Below are positions 23,666-33,604 of a DNA stretch of 64,000 nt, one piece after another. Positions within the stretch are counted from its first letter, which is position 1; every line of letters begins with the position of its first letter. The position numbers and the translations under genes are program-made. Location: the NCBI GenBank assembly GCA_001632435.1, contig KV423922.1, positions 256,983 to 320,982 of the forward strand, in the 5' to 3' direction. The notes beneath the pieces were generated by a model that searched no databases, was not told the DNA's origin, and saw nothing but the letters and a program-made list of their open reading frames with translations. The DNA is from Calocera cornea HHB12733 (lineage: Eukaryota > Basidiomycota > Dacrymycetes > Dacrymycetales > Dacrymycetaceae).

Positions 23666-25381
23666 CTACACATGCACCGCGGGCAGGACGTCCTTCACAT
23701 CGTTGCCCACGACGTCGACCTGTGTGCTCTTGAACTTGCGCGCGGAGATCTTGCGCTCGAAGAGCACGTCAAGCTCTCCGTACGTGCGTCCCTTGGGCTC
23801 GGGCAGGCGGAAGAACGTCCACACGAGGCAGAAGAACGCGCTGACGCCCCAGAAGAAGCCGGCCTTGCCCTTCCAGTTCCAGGCGGAGGGGTTGAACATG
23901 TACGGCGCGAGGACGGAGGTGATGATGCCGACGATGTTGTACACGTTGCGCGAGATGACGATGCTCTTTGCGCGGAGGCGCGTCGACGGGATCTCCGCGA
24001 CGAGCGAGTAGCACACGGGCCCGACGGTGCTGTCGTACGCGAAGGTGTAGACGACGACGAGCGAGGCGAGCGCCCACTTCGCGCCGGACGAGTTGGACAG
24101 CGCGAGGAAGCCGATCACGAACTGGATGATGACCATCGCGACGAGGCCGGCGAGGTAGAGCGTGCGCCGGCCGAACCAGTTCATGAAGAACCACGAGGAG
24201 AAAGTGCCGCACATGCCGACGGCGTACATGATGATGGAGAAGTCGTAGGCGAAGTCGTTGCTCAGGCCGGCCTGCTCGAAGAAGTAGGTCGAGTAGCCCA
24301 TGAACGTGCTCCCACAAAGGTTCTGGATCGCCCATGTCATCGCGCCGATCTCGGTGCGCCGGAGGTCGTAGCCCTTGAAGCAGTCCAGGTAGGACGTGCC
24401 CGCCGTGATCTCCTTCTCGAGCTCGTTCGTGTGGATCATCATCGAGATGGTCGCCGACACGTCAAACTCGACGTCGTTCTTGGTCGTCAAGCGGAGCAAC
24501 GCGCGCTCGGCCTCGGCGACCTTGCCGTGGCGGACAAGCCACCAGGGCGACTCGGGCGCGAAGAAGACGCCGATGCAGATGAAGACGGGCCACATCCACT
24601 GCAACCCGAACGGGATCCGGTACGCCCACTCGTCCGTGCGGCTGAGCAGGCCACGGAGCACGCCGGACGAGATGAGCTGGCCGATCACCCAGCAGAGGTT
24701 TACGTACGTCGTCAGGTACGCGCGCAGCGCCACGGGGCACACCTCGGACGCGTACGCCGTTGTGAGGGTCTGGAAGACGCCCCAGGGGATGCCGCACAGG
24801 ATCTCGCCGACCAACAGCGTTTGCCTACACACTCTCGTCAGTTATATTGATCAATTTCTTTTGACGGGCCTGCTATACACGTTGGGTGCGAAGAAGTTGA
24901 TGAAGATGAAGCAGACGACGGCGATGAGCGAGACCATCATGACCTTGCGGTAGCCGTAGCGCTCGGAGACGATGCCATTGACGAAGAGACCAAGGATCTC
25001 GCCGATCTGGGCGCCGTTGGAGAGGCCGGACTGCCAGGGTGCGGTGACCTGGTACGTGCCGTCGGGCAGCTGGACACCGTACTTTTGGGCGAATTGCGGG
25101 TACGCATAGAAGGAGCCGAGCAGGTTGGTGTCGTAGCCTTCCATGACGACGGCCGTGGACAGGAGAACCGACCAGCCGACGGCCTTGGGATACAGCCGCA
25201 GAGCCTGCCCAAGGCTCATACGGTGCTCGGCCTCGGTAGCCCTGCCTGCTTGCCCGGCGAGGCCAGCATATCCCGTCGCGACACGGCTGATGTACTCTTC
25301 GCCTTCGTCGCCTCGTCCCGTGTTCTCCTCGTGGTGGACGTCCCGCTTCTCCATGTCAAGTTTCTCATTCTCGGAAGACAT
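23666..25381 (-). CDS. MFS sugar permease, alpha-glucoside:H+ symporter type (1)
   Basis: The exons are 24879-25381 and 23666-24824, giving 553 aa. The single intron has a GTATAG donor and GTGTAG acceptor and joins FAPNV to QTLLVGEILCGIPWGVF. Sugar-porter marks are VVMEGYDTNLLGSFYAYPQF in TM1, NGIVSERYGYRK between TM2 and TM3, PESPWWLVR after TM6, NWFGRRTLYLAG, and LPEPKGRTYGELDVLFE after TM12. The opening (ALRLYPKAVGWS) and the ME-G-YD motif are typical of fungal Mal61/Agt1-like permeases for maltose and related glucosides. The enzyme works at the plasma membrane by proton symport. It points away from a second permease of the same type at 27494-29477, with 2.1 kb between starts. Confidence 0.9.
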
Positions 25382-25938
25382 GATGGCAGCCTTGCTGGGC
25401 GCGGTGAGGACGGGGAAGGTCGAGATGTGGGAAGACTCACTCTTCTCGTTCTTCGACGTCAGAACTTATCAGTGTCCAGGGCAGACAAAGACACGCCAGG
25501 GGCACGAGCGGGGCCCCACCTCGGCTTCCCCGCATTCCATTTATCTTCTTTGAGACGGCTCACACGACTCGGCCTAGCGTCGGTAAGTCGTCACACAGTC
25601 CATGAGAGCATCATACATGGGACAGCCACCGAGGCAATTTGCTCTCGCCATAAACGAAACGCCGAAGCCGCACTCCATGCAGTCGCCGAGATGACGCGTG
25701 GTGAGAGCCAGGACAGAAAGAGGTACCACATTCACTGAGACGGTCTCTGCTGCGATCAACAGGGGAGTCCGAATTAACCGGTCTGACAATAGGACCCGTT
25801 CGGTAACGAAGGTTCTGCGAATCAATGTGATAGGCTTGCTTCCGTGTCACGAGCTGCCCCTATGTGCTTCTTCAAGGGAAGAGGAACACCGAATAGAGGC
25901 CGATTCTCGACCGAACTGAAATCTTCATGCAAATTCAC

Positions 25939-25970
25939 GCGCCTTCCCCGCCTTCCCCCGCCTTCCCCGC
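25939..25970. repeat. Short direct repeat, CGCCTTCCCC x3
   Basis: Three adjacent copies of a 10-11-bp CGCCTTCCCC word sit in the spacer between the permease genes. They may be simple sequence or regulator sites; sequence alone cannot tell. Confidence 0.6.
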
Positions 25971-26361
25971 ATCTCGTCGGAGAAATGGGCATGCGCCTAT
26001 GTGCCTCAAACGCGATGGATCACGGCGTGATGTCCGCCCACTTCGGCCGGAGCATGCGGTCCATCTTTCGCGTAGCAAAGACATCCCCGACGTCACGATT
26101 ACCTGTGCTACTTCCAGCGGTTATTGATCGCCCGCACCGGCTCCAGCTTTCCACGTTCGGCTTATCATAGCACATGACGCCATGACCTCATGCAACGCAT
26201 GGCGCAAAGGTCACGGTGATTCCACTGCATTTCCCATGCCCATGCGCCCGTGGATAACCGCTGAGTCTTGCCATGATGCCGTCTCGTTGATCTATCCGGC
26301 TGTCAGACTCAGCGAATCAGGTGGTCTTCAGCCCGGTTGTGCCCATTACTGCGAGGAATTT

Positions 26362-26380
26362 CCAGCCGGTCCAGCCGGTC
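26362..26380. repeat. Direct repeat CCAGCCGGT x2
   Basis: Two adjacent copies of CCAGCCGGT lie within the permease spacer. The CCGG core resembles half-sites of fungal zinc-cluster regulators, which is suggestive only. Confidence 0.4.
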
Positions 26381-27493
26381 TACTGTACAGGCTCTACAAA
26401 TCGGGCCGATTCTCTGATCGGCCTTTTGAGAGCCAATTGTGGGCGGAAGTGTGCTCTTGAGCGAGGCCGGTACGGCCTTACCGGATGACTTAAACAATAT
26501 AGTTGCCTTTGGATTCCAGAAGCATGGCTATGTACAAGCGTTCTGCGGGAAAATTTTCACCGAATTTGCAAGCTGCCTGGCCTCGAACGACGCGGCCCGA
26601 GCTATTTCTGAAGCTATAGCACCTCGTGGCTGGTTTCGTTCCTGATCGCATGGTCAAAGTCCCATTTGCGTGAGCTTCGGGAAGACAACGCAGCCATATA
26701 ATTGGAGCGGCTCAGCCATCCGTCGGGAGCTCTCCACTCGAGTTTAGCTTTCGGAAGCGAGCCGAAATTCAGCATAAGTACCCGGCCCGCACCCCTCTAC
26801 AAAGCGCTCCATTTCGCTGCCTCACCGTCCTTGTAAAAAGGACAAGCTTTGGAGCTCCGTACAGGCATGAGGCTTTGTTGGATGCACTGTGCTGGAGCAT
26901 GTGTTCTTTGTTCAGGATCGCCAGGATACTCCCACCAACAGTTGTCCTCTTTGTATCAGAGGCCAAGATTTGATACCCTGGTATCGAGTGCTTCAAATGA
27001 TGATATCTTCTCAGACCTGACTAACCAGGTTGGACTTGGATGTGATCCTTTCGAGCTCAGTTGCCGTGAGTTACCACTTCACCCCATAAACCTCGGCGTG
27101 TCGGCATTGCGGAGCCAGATGCGTTTGATGACGGCATCCTGCCAACTCCCTCCACCCCGCCGAAGCAAAGGTTCACCTCGCCTCCGCCGCAACAAAGGAA
27201 AACTCGTGGAGGCGCTTCGCGCCTATCTTTGGATCGGAAGTCTGTGCTGCCTTCTATCTCTCAACATGGGAAAGCATGGGACACATCCTCTTTCTGATTC
27301 TATTCAGTTTTGCCAATGAGCTCTGTCAAACTCCACAATTCGATACTAGTGGAGGGATTTCCTGAAGGGCTATAAACTCTTGTTCTTAAACGACACTGTC
27401 GTGCCTTCTCAGAGGATTTGGATCCCTGGAGTTCCGCTCTCATACCGGTCCACACGACAATCGGGTTCGCATCTGGCGCGTCACGAAAGGATC

Positions 27494-29477
27494 ATGTCCA
27501 CGACTCCCGACGACATCAAAGAGGAGGTCGAGCACATCGAGAAGGACGAACACAGTCATGGCGTTCGGGTCAACTGGGACCAGCTCAAAGAGGAAGCCCA
27601 GCGCGCCATCGAGGCAGAGCAGACTATGTCACCTCTAGAGGCGCTTAAGAGGTATCCCATGGCCGTATTTTGGTCATGGGTGATTTCTCTAGCAGTTCTC
27701 ATGGAAGGTAACAAGCCTGTCACTGTCCGATGCATCGTTCTCTTGTCTGATCCGTTGGTATGTAGGGTTCGACACAAATCTGATTGGCTCGTTGTTCGCT
27801 CTTCCTGCTTTTGCGAAAGCGGTACGTTCCCGCCTTCTACATAGGACTGACATCTAACCCTGCGCTTCAGTACGGTAGCTATTCTGACGTGAGCAACACC
27901 TACACCCTTTCTGCGCCGTGGCAGTCTGGTATCTCCCAAGCTTCGACCATCGGTACATTCATTGGCATTATCATGAATGGCTACCTGATCGATCGTTTCG
28001 GATACAAGAGGACCCTTCTGACCATGCTCGTCTTCATCACCGGCTTCATTGCCATACCGACATTCGCTCCCAACCCAGCGACGCTGTTGGTTGGCGAGCT
28101 CCTCTGCGGTATCCCATGGGGGGTGTTCTGCACCCTCGCCCCCGCTTATGCCTCTGAAGTCGCCCCCGTTCAGCTTCGTGGGTACCTAACGGCGTACGTT
28201 AACCTCTGCTTCGTTATCGGACACTTCCTCGCTCTCGGAGTCTTGAACGGCGTTGAGACGTGGACTTCCCAATGGGCGTACCGCGTCCCGTTCTGCCTCC
28301 AGTGGATGTGGCCTGTCCCCATCTTTATCGTCGTCTGCTTTGCTCCTGAATCTCCCTGGTACCTCGTGCGCAAGAACCGGCTGGAAGAGGCGGAGGTCAT
28401 GCTCCGGCGGCTGAGCAAGAATAGTCCGATCAACCCAAGAGACGCCGTGGCCATGATGGTCCGGACGAACCAGCTCGAAATCGACCAGACGCAAGGAACG
28501 CGCTGGATTGACTGTCTCAAAGGTGCCGACCTGTAAGTAAAATGCTGTCACGCTGTCTTTGTGGTGTCTAACGGTAGAAAAGGCGCCGCACGGAGGTGTC
28601 CTGCGTGGCTTGGACGATCCAAGTATTCTGCGGCCTGCCTTTCCTCTCATGGGATGTGTACTTCTTCGAACAAGGCTCGTGTCCTTTGTCTCTTCCTTGC
28701 TACCAAATCTCATCATCGTTCAATGCAGCCGGTCTCAACCCCTCCAACGCCTTCAAAGTGGGTCTGGCCGTTGAGGGTATCTCCTTCATTGGGGTCTTCC
28801 TCTCTTGGGTCTTCCTCACTTGGATTGGGCGCCGGACCATCTACATCGGCGGACAAGTGGCAATGGTCCTTCTGATGCTTCTTGTTGGATTCCTCCAGAT
28901 TGCGACAGACAGTGGCTCCAAGAATTCCAACTGGGGACAGGGTGCGATGCTGATGCTGTTGTGTCTCGTGTATAACGGGACGATTGGTCCGCTTGCATAC
29001 TGTCAGTTTGTCTTCCCCTGATCGGGATTGTGGCTGATGCTTGAGGACAGGTATCGCGGCTGAAACGTCTTCTACTCGTCTGAGGAATCGGACCATTGCC
29101 TTGGCCCGTAATTCGTACAACATTATTAGTATCGTATTTGGTATCGCCACTCCCTACATGTTGGTCGTTCTCCCTCTCCTGCTTGCGCCTTCGTCTCACA
29201 TTACTCCAGGCTCAACCCCAATGAGGGCAACTGGAAGGGATTTACAGGTTTCTGGTGGGCCGGTATTGGGTTAATCTTCACCGCCTGGTCTTACTATCGC
29301 CTTCCCGAGTGCAAGGGCCGGACTTACTGGGAGCTCGATATTCTGTTTGAGCGCAGAGTGTCAGCACGTAAGTTCAGGGAGACAGTGGTCGAGCCTAATG
29401 CAGACGACGAGCTGCATGGAGGGCACCAGGATATGGTTATCACACTGGGCGAGGATGCAAATGAGAAGACCGTCTAA
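27494..29477 (+). CDS. MFS sugar permease, alpha-glucoside:H+ symporter type (2)
   Basis: There are seven exons: 27494-27707, 27766-27821, 27871-28532, 28583-28674, 28729-29001, 29051-29159 and 29210-29477, giving 557 aa. Marks match the first permease: LMEGFDTNLIGSLFALPAF, NGYLIDRFGYKRT, LLCGIPWGVFCTLAPAYASE, PESPWYLVRKN, LTWIGRRTIYIGG and LPECKGRTYWELDILFERRVSARKF. It is therefore a plasma-membrane proton-coupled alpha-glucoside carrier. Its intron set differs completely from the single-intron neighbour, so the pair is not a recent duplication. The intron at 28675-28728 must start with GC rather than GT to keep the reading frame and the EQAGLNP junction. I start at the ATG at 27494. Confidence 0.9.
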
Positions 29478-29849
29478 GCGGAGGGAGGGGTCAGGGAACC
29501 TTGATGGTAGTCAAATTTACAATATAGCCAGAAATGACGATACGATCTTGCTCCGTGCGGCCCGTGTGCCCGACATCAGCTGACGGCCCCTATTATCAGG
29601 GGCAGCGTATGATGATAATTGCGCTTCCAGTCCGGAGACATTAATGAAAGCGGCCCTTCGGAAGCTCCGAAGCCAACGGCGGCAAAGACTAAAAATTGGG
29701 GCACGCGTGTAAAAGTCGCCAGTGCCAGCACATCAACTACGAAGACTTCGAAACTTGCCATCGTCTTCTATGTTTATTCACATGGGTAAGTAAGCAAAGG
29801 GAAGAGAGAAGGTGTCGTGGACATTGTCATAGAGATAATGTTTCGCTGG
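29478..29849. other. 3' intergenic stretch between permease 2 and CxxC/TPR-like gene 2
   Basis: The flanking genes converge here. The stretch should hold two 3' UTRs, and I see no gene in it. Confidence 0.5.
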
Positions 29850-31075
29850 TCATTTGGGATTGAAGAAAAAGGAAGAACGGCTGTCGGTGCTGGAGCGCGT
29901 CAGCTGGCTGAATGTGACCGATCTCAGGGATGCACCGTCGGTGTTGCTTGTCGGTCCACGCGCAGCTGACCCGGAAGCTTGACTATGGGAGCTGTTCGAT
30001 CTGATGGTTGAAGGCCTCATTGACCCATCTTGGCGTAGAGGTGCAGGAAGAAGCAGCCTGGTCCCCATTGCTGCAACAGATTGCGACTCCACGCCATGAT
30101 GACGGTGTGAGATGCTAGTCTCCTCACGTTCATCTTGGTGTGAAAACAGCTCGTGCCTGTTGCCTATGTCGGCCGGAGCGCGATATATCACCTCGAAAAC
30201 GAAATGCCCCTTCACTTGGCCCAAAACTCTGGCAATAGTCGGTAACAGGACACCAGGTTCTCTTGCACTGGCCATGATCGGCGGGAGGACAGCCATATCA
30301 GATGTAAAGGGTTCGTCTTCACCGTTTGAGGAAGTGTTCTTTGAGATCGACCGTAGTATGCGCAAGCGATCGAGTGCTGGATTATCATCCCGGTCGCACA
30401 GGACAACGCAGATGTTGTACGTGTCCATCGCCGCCTGTCTGTCAGCCGCGCCGCCGGTTTCAAGGCAGGCGGCTAGCCCGTGCCAACTCTCTAGAGCGCG
30501 TTCGTCAGAAGTAATGGCAGCCTGGAAGTGCGACTTTGCTCGGCGATAGTCCCCGGCCAGATACTCCACTATTCCAGCAAGACAGAAAGTCATAGCGCTG
30601 CTAGACCGATCTTCCCGCAGAAGAGCCTCTGTGATGTTAGTCCTCGCGAACCCATAACGGCCGGCCAGCAGATTAGCCCGACAGCAAAGCCGAAGCGAGT
30701 CAAAGGAGGGCGCCCCTGTGAAGGAATTTAATCGACTTCTCACCCACTGTAGGAAAACATACCGACACGGTGGGTTTCCTCGATACCCACAAGTTGTACG
30801 CAGTCAAGACAAGCCCGAAAGTCATGTGGATATGAATTCCTGCAGCCTGGGACAGGTCCCGTGGCAGGGGCCACCATTGGAGAGCTTCTGTCTAGCCTTG
30901 AAGTAGAAGCGGAGCTGATGCTGTCGGACCATACACTTCTCGCCTGGAATGAGCTGGATGGCATAGGTGATCCGGCGCGACTAGGAGGCGGGGTACCCGT
31001 GTGAGAGGCATCAGAGACCTGGACGGAGGGAGTACGGGATCCATGGTGTGCCAACTGACGACGGAAGGCAGACAT
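29850..31075 (-). CDS. CxxC/TPR-like protein, family member 2
   Basis: The exons are 30763-31075 and 29850-30715, giving 392 aa. The first exon is Ser/Pro-rich and disordered for about 75 residues. It then carries the family box PHDFRACLDCVQLVGIEE and ends in a phase-1 intron, as in the other two members. The second exon has TPR-like helices: LRLCCRANLLAGRYGFARTN, TFCLAGIVEYLAGDYRRAKSHFQAA, ALESWHGLAACLETGG. The C-terminal 130 residues are again Ser-rich and disordered. A 57-nt stretch with a GTGAGG start (about 30060-30117) could be an in-frame intron; removing or keeping it leaves an open frame. No function can be assigned. It lies upstream of its paralogue at 33605-34470 on the same strand, with a transposon between. 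Confidence 0.68.
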
Positions 31076-31559
31076 GGTGACACAGGAAGAACTTGGACCG
31101 TTGCATTCAAGTGCAGGGTGCCTTTTATCTGCAGAGACCGCCTATGGACCCATGGACAGGAGGCGTGGCCTCGCGCCTTGCACACGCCTGATGCACCAAC
31201 AATGCTGTACAGTTCGGACGTTCGGTGACCTGGACTGCGGACTTATGGGGGATTAGAATAGCTACCGACGTCCTGTCAATCGCCGCGACAGGGGGCAGAT
31301 CAAAAGGATGAGTCAATGGCTGCGGACTAGGGTTCTCCGCGATCGGCCGGACGAGTGCGGAAGGAGGTGGTCCAGGAATGGTTTGCAGTCTGCCAGCCCT
31401 CCCCATGCAGACAAGTTAGTTGCAGAGCTTCCCGCTCTCAATGTCGTCCATTTGAGGCTGCGTTGCTACCGCGATAAGAGCTCGCAGGCCCACTACACCA
31501 GTGAACACTGAAGCGGGAGCAAGGAAGGGGTCGGTCATTCAATGAATCGTAAAGAGGAG
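31076..31559. other. Promoter side of CxxC/TPR-like gene 2, up to the transposon
   Basis: This holds the upstream region of the minus-strand gene starting at 31075. The right end (31550-31559) is the left copy of the transposon's target duplication. I see no gene in it. Confidence 0.5.
31550..31559. repeat. Target-site duplication, left copy
   Basis: TAAAGAGGAG lies directly before the left terminal inverted repeat and recurs directly after the right one at 33507-33516. A 10-bp duplication fits the 8-11-bp range of Mutator-like elements. Confidence 0.9.
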
Positions 31560-31582
31560 GGGTTAAATGCTAGGATGCCCGT
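31560..31582 (+). repeat. MULE left terminal inverted repeat
   Basis: This 23-bp end is a perfect reverse complement of 33484-33506. The sequences diverge right after it (CCCGCG inside on the left). Confidence 0.95.
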
Positions 31583-31721
31583 CCCGCGCGCGATATGTGT
31601 CAGGATACCCGATTGCCAAATAAAGTGCCACAATACCCATCACTGGAATGTGGAGGCTTGCTACATGTACACAAGCTTTGCCTGACGCGTCCTGAGGACA
31701 CGTCACCCTCCATCAACCACC

Positions 31722-33398
31722 ATGTCCGACTACATCTGTGTTGGCTACACCTTCCCAACTCTTCTTGATGCACGCTTTCACATCACACGGCTCTGCCATA
31801 CTCAAGGTGCCTCTTACAGATCCGATCACAAGGACAAGGGACGGTTGACAGCAGTGTGTGAGGATGAGAAGTGCGAGTTCCGAGTGTCAGTCACTGGCAA
31901 AGAGGGGGCGTTTGTGGTGCGTCCTCAGGACTTCAACAAGAAACATACGTGTTCTGCCTTTCTGTCCAAGTGCCGTATGGCTTCCAGCCGAACCGACTAC
32001 CTTGCCTGGGAGCTCCAGCAGATCATGCCAGTCACGGAGACCGTGAAGCCCACGACAATCGGAGATGTCCTCCTCCAGCATGGTTTCCCAACAAAGAAGG
32101 GCCAGCCTGGGCGCATCAAGCACCTGATCCTTGGTGACACTGTTGTACACCAGACCAAGGAATTCCAAAAGCTGCCAGCCTATGCAAGCCTCCTTCGAAT
32201 CAGCGACCCCGGAGCAACAGTGGACATTACCTTCAGCCCCGACAATTCCTTCCGGTCCCTCTTCATCTGCTCATCAGCTGCGAAGCACGCTTGGAACTGT
32301 GTCCGCCCCTACATTGCTGTTGATGCCACCTGGACAAAGACTGCCTTTGAGTATGTCCTACTCCTTGCTGTCACATACGATGCAGAGGATCGGCTCTTCC
32401 TCCTTGCATGGGCCATCATGCCCAGAGAAGACACCGAAATGTGGTCCGACTTCCTCCGCCTCCTTCGAGAGTCCCTGCCTGGGCTTGACCGTCCAACAAC
32501 AGTTCTCATCTCCGATCGCCAAAAGGGGTTGCTCAATGCTGTCACACAGGAGCTTCCCCTCATCGACGAGTCTTACTGTGCAAAGCACATCTTGGCCAAT
32601 GCGATCAATAACTTTGACAAGACAATTGCACAACATGTCTGGGGCATTGTCTATGCCCGGACTGTCAAGGAGTACAACCAGTGGTTGAACCGGGCCCGGG
32701 AGGAAGTCTCTGAAGAAGCTGCCGATTACCTTGCCAAGATTGACCCGTCCTTCTGGTCAAGGCATGCTCTCAACAGTGCCCGCTTTGGCCGAGTCACCTC
32801 AAATGCAGCGGAATGCATGAACAATGTCCTGCGCAAGGCACGTGGGCTACCAGTACTCCAGCTACTCGACCATATCTGGATTCACCAGATGAAGCTCTTC
32901 CACGACTATCGGCAGAAGGCTCTTGCCCTTCCCGACGTGGCCGATCATACCCCAGCACCACGTGAGAAGCTGGCAAACAATGCTACGCTAGCCCGCAAGT
33001 GGTTTTTCATCCCATCTCAGAGCGAAGGTACTCTGACTGGCCAAGTTCGCCTTCACAGGCACCCCGACGCCGAGGCACATGTGGTCACTCTTGACCTGGC
33101 ACTGCGCTCTGGCCACTGTACATGTGGCGACTTCCAGCAACATCTCCTACCTTGCCGGCATGCAATCACAGCCTGCATGTATGCCAAGCTCAACCCAGGT
33201 CTGTTCACCGACGACACCTACCTGATCACCAAGCTCCGAGCCACGTATGAGGTACCATACCCACCAATTCTCCTCACAGAGCTGGAGGCGCACAGTGCTG
33301 TACAAGCACCAAAACTCAAGAAGAAGCGGGGTCGCCCAGTCACCATTCGCAAAGAGAAAGGAGTAGCACCAGGTGGGAAGCGCCATCGAAAAGCCTAG
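31722..33398 (+). CDS. MULE transposase with SWIM zinc finger
   Basis: This is a single uninterrupted frame of 558 aa with no introns, unlike nearly all neighbours. The N-terminus has a Cys/His zinc region of the FAR1/MuDR type (CEDEKCEFRV ... FNKKHTC). The catalytic core shows the DDE triad at VDATW (about Asp201), LISDRQKG (about Asp264) and NAAECMNN (about Glu363). A SWIM finger CTCGDFQQHLLPCRH follows near residues 465-480. The C-terminus is basic (KKKRGRPVTIRKEKG), with an AT-hook-like RGRP core. It should cut and rejoin the element at its 23-bp ends in the nucleus. The ATG at 31722 is the first in frame after the left end. No stop or frameshift is visible. Confidence 0.95.
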   Translation: MSDYICVGYTFPTLLDARFHITRLCHTQGASYRSDHKDKGRLTAVCEDEKCEFRVSVTGKEGAFVVRPQDFNKKHTCSAFLSKCRMASSRTDYLAWELQQIMPVTETVKPTTIGDVLLQHGFPTKKGQPGRIKHLILGDTVVHQTKEFQKLPAYASLLRISDPGATVDITFSPDNSFRSLFICSSAAKHAWNCVRPYIAVDATWTKTAFEYVLLLAVTYDAEDRLFLLAWAIMPREDTEMWSDFLRLLRESLPGLDRPTTVLISDRQKGLLNAVTQELPLIDESYCAKHILANAINNFDKTIAQHVWGIVYARTVKEYNQWLNRAREEVSEEAADYLAKIDPSFWSRHALNSARFGRVTSNAAECMNNVLRKARGLPVLQLLDHIWIHQMKLFHDYRQKALALPDVADHTPAPREKLANNATLARKWFFIPSQSEGTLTGQVRLHRHPDAEAHVVTLDLALRSGHCTCGDFQQHLLPCRHAITACMYAKLNPGLFTDDTYLITKLRATYEVPYPPILLTELEAHSAVQAPKLKKKRGRPVTIRKEKGVAPGGKRHRKA

Positions 33399-33425
33399 AC
33401 ACCCTATGTACATGCCGTGCACATG

Positions 33426-33443
33426 ACGGGCATCCTAGCATTT
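33426..33443. repeat. Internal copy of the MULE terminal repeat
   Basis: ACGGGCATCCTAGCATTT repeats 18 bp of the right terminal repeat about 60 bp inside the right end, in the same orientation. Subterminal copies of end sequences are common transposase-binding sites in DNA transposons. Confidence 0.85.
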
Positions 33444-33483
33444 TAGAGAACAGAAGGGTAGCCTGGCATATAACGCGCGCCGC

Positions 33484-33506
33484 ACGGGCATCCTAGCATT
33501 TAACCC
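33484..33506 (-). repeat. MULE right terminal inverted repeat
   Basis: This is the perfect 23-bp reverse complement of the left end at 31560-31582. Confidence 0.95.
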
Positions 33507-33516
33507 TAAAGAGGAG
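33507..33516. repeat. Target-site duplication, right copy
   Basis: TAAAGAGGAG, identical to 31550-31559. Confidence 0.9.
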
Positions 33517-33604
33517 AGAGTATACGTATCACTATAAGTACCAATAGCAAGGAGAGAGCAGGAGAGAGCAGGACAGAGACTGTCAGAGAAAGCTGTCACT
33601 GATT

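Larger units (their letters stand above)
25382..27493. promoter_or_regulatory. 2.1-kb divergent spacer between two permease genes
   Basis: Both permeases start outward from this stretch, so it must hold two promoters. I see no protein gene. Small direct repeats stand out: CGCCTTCCCC-like units at 25939-25970, and CCAGCCGGT twice at 26362-26380. Whether they bind regulators is not known. Confidence 0.5.
31560..33506 (+). mobile_element. Complete Mutator-like element (MULE), 1,947 bp
   Basis: The element has perfect 23-bp terminal inverted repeats (GGGTTAAATGCTAGG... at 31560-31582, its reverse complement at 33484-33506) and is flanked by the 10-bp duplication TAAAGAGGAG. It encodes one intact transposase of 558 aa (31722-33398). 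Everything a cut-and-paste element needs is present, so it is plausibly autonomous and recent. Whether it moves is unknown. It sits between two tandem CxxC/TPR-like paralogues, 99 bp beyond the stop codon of the one at 33605-34470. Confidence 0.93.

Noticed and set aside
23366..24850. 494-aa plus-strand frame across permease 1
   Set aside because: It is antisense to a conserved MFS transporter, and its start lies inside the minisatellite.
26849..27319. 156-aa plus-strand frame in the permease spacer
   Set aside because: It has mixed composition, no family resemblance and no splice-consistent extension. It is more likely non-coding promoter sequence.
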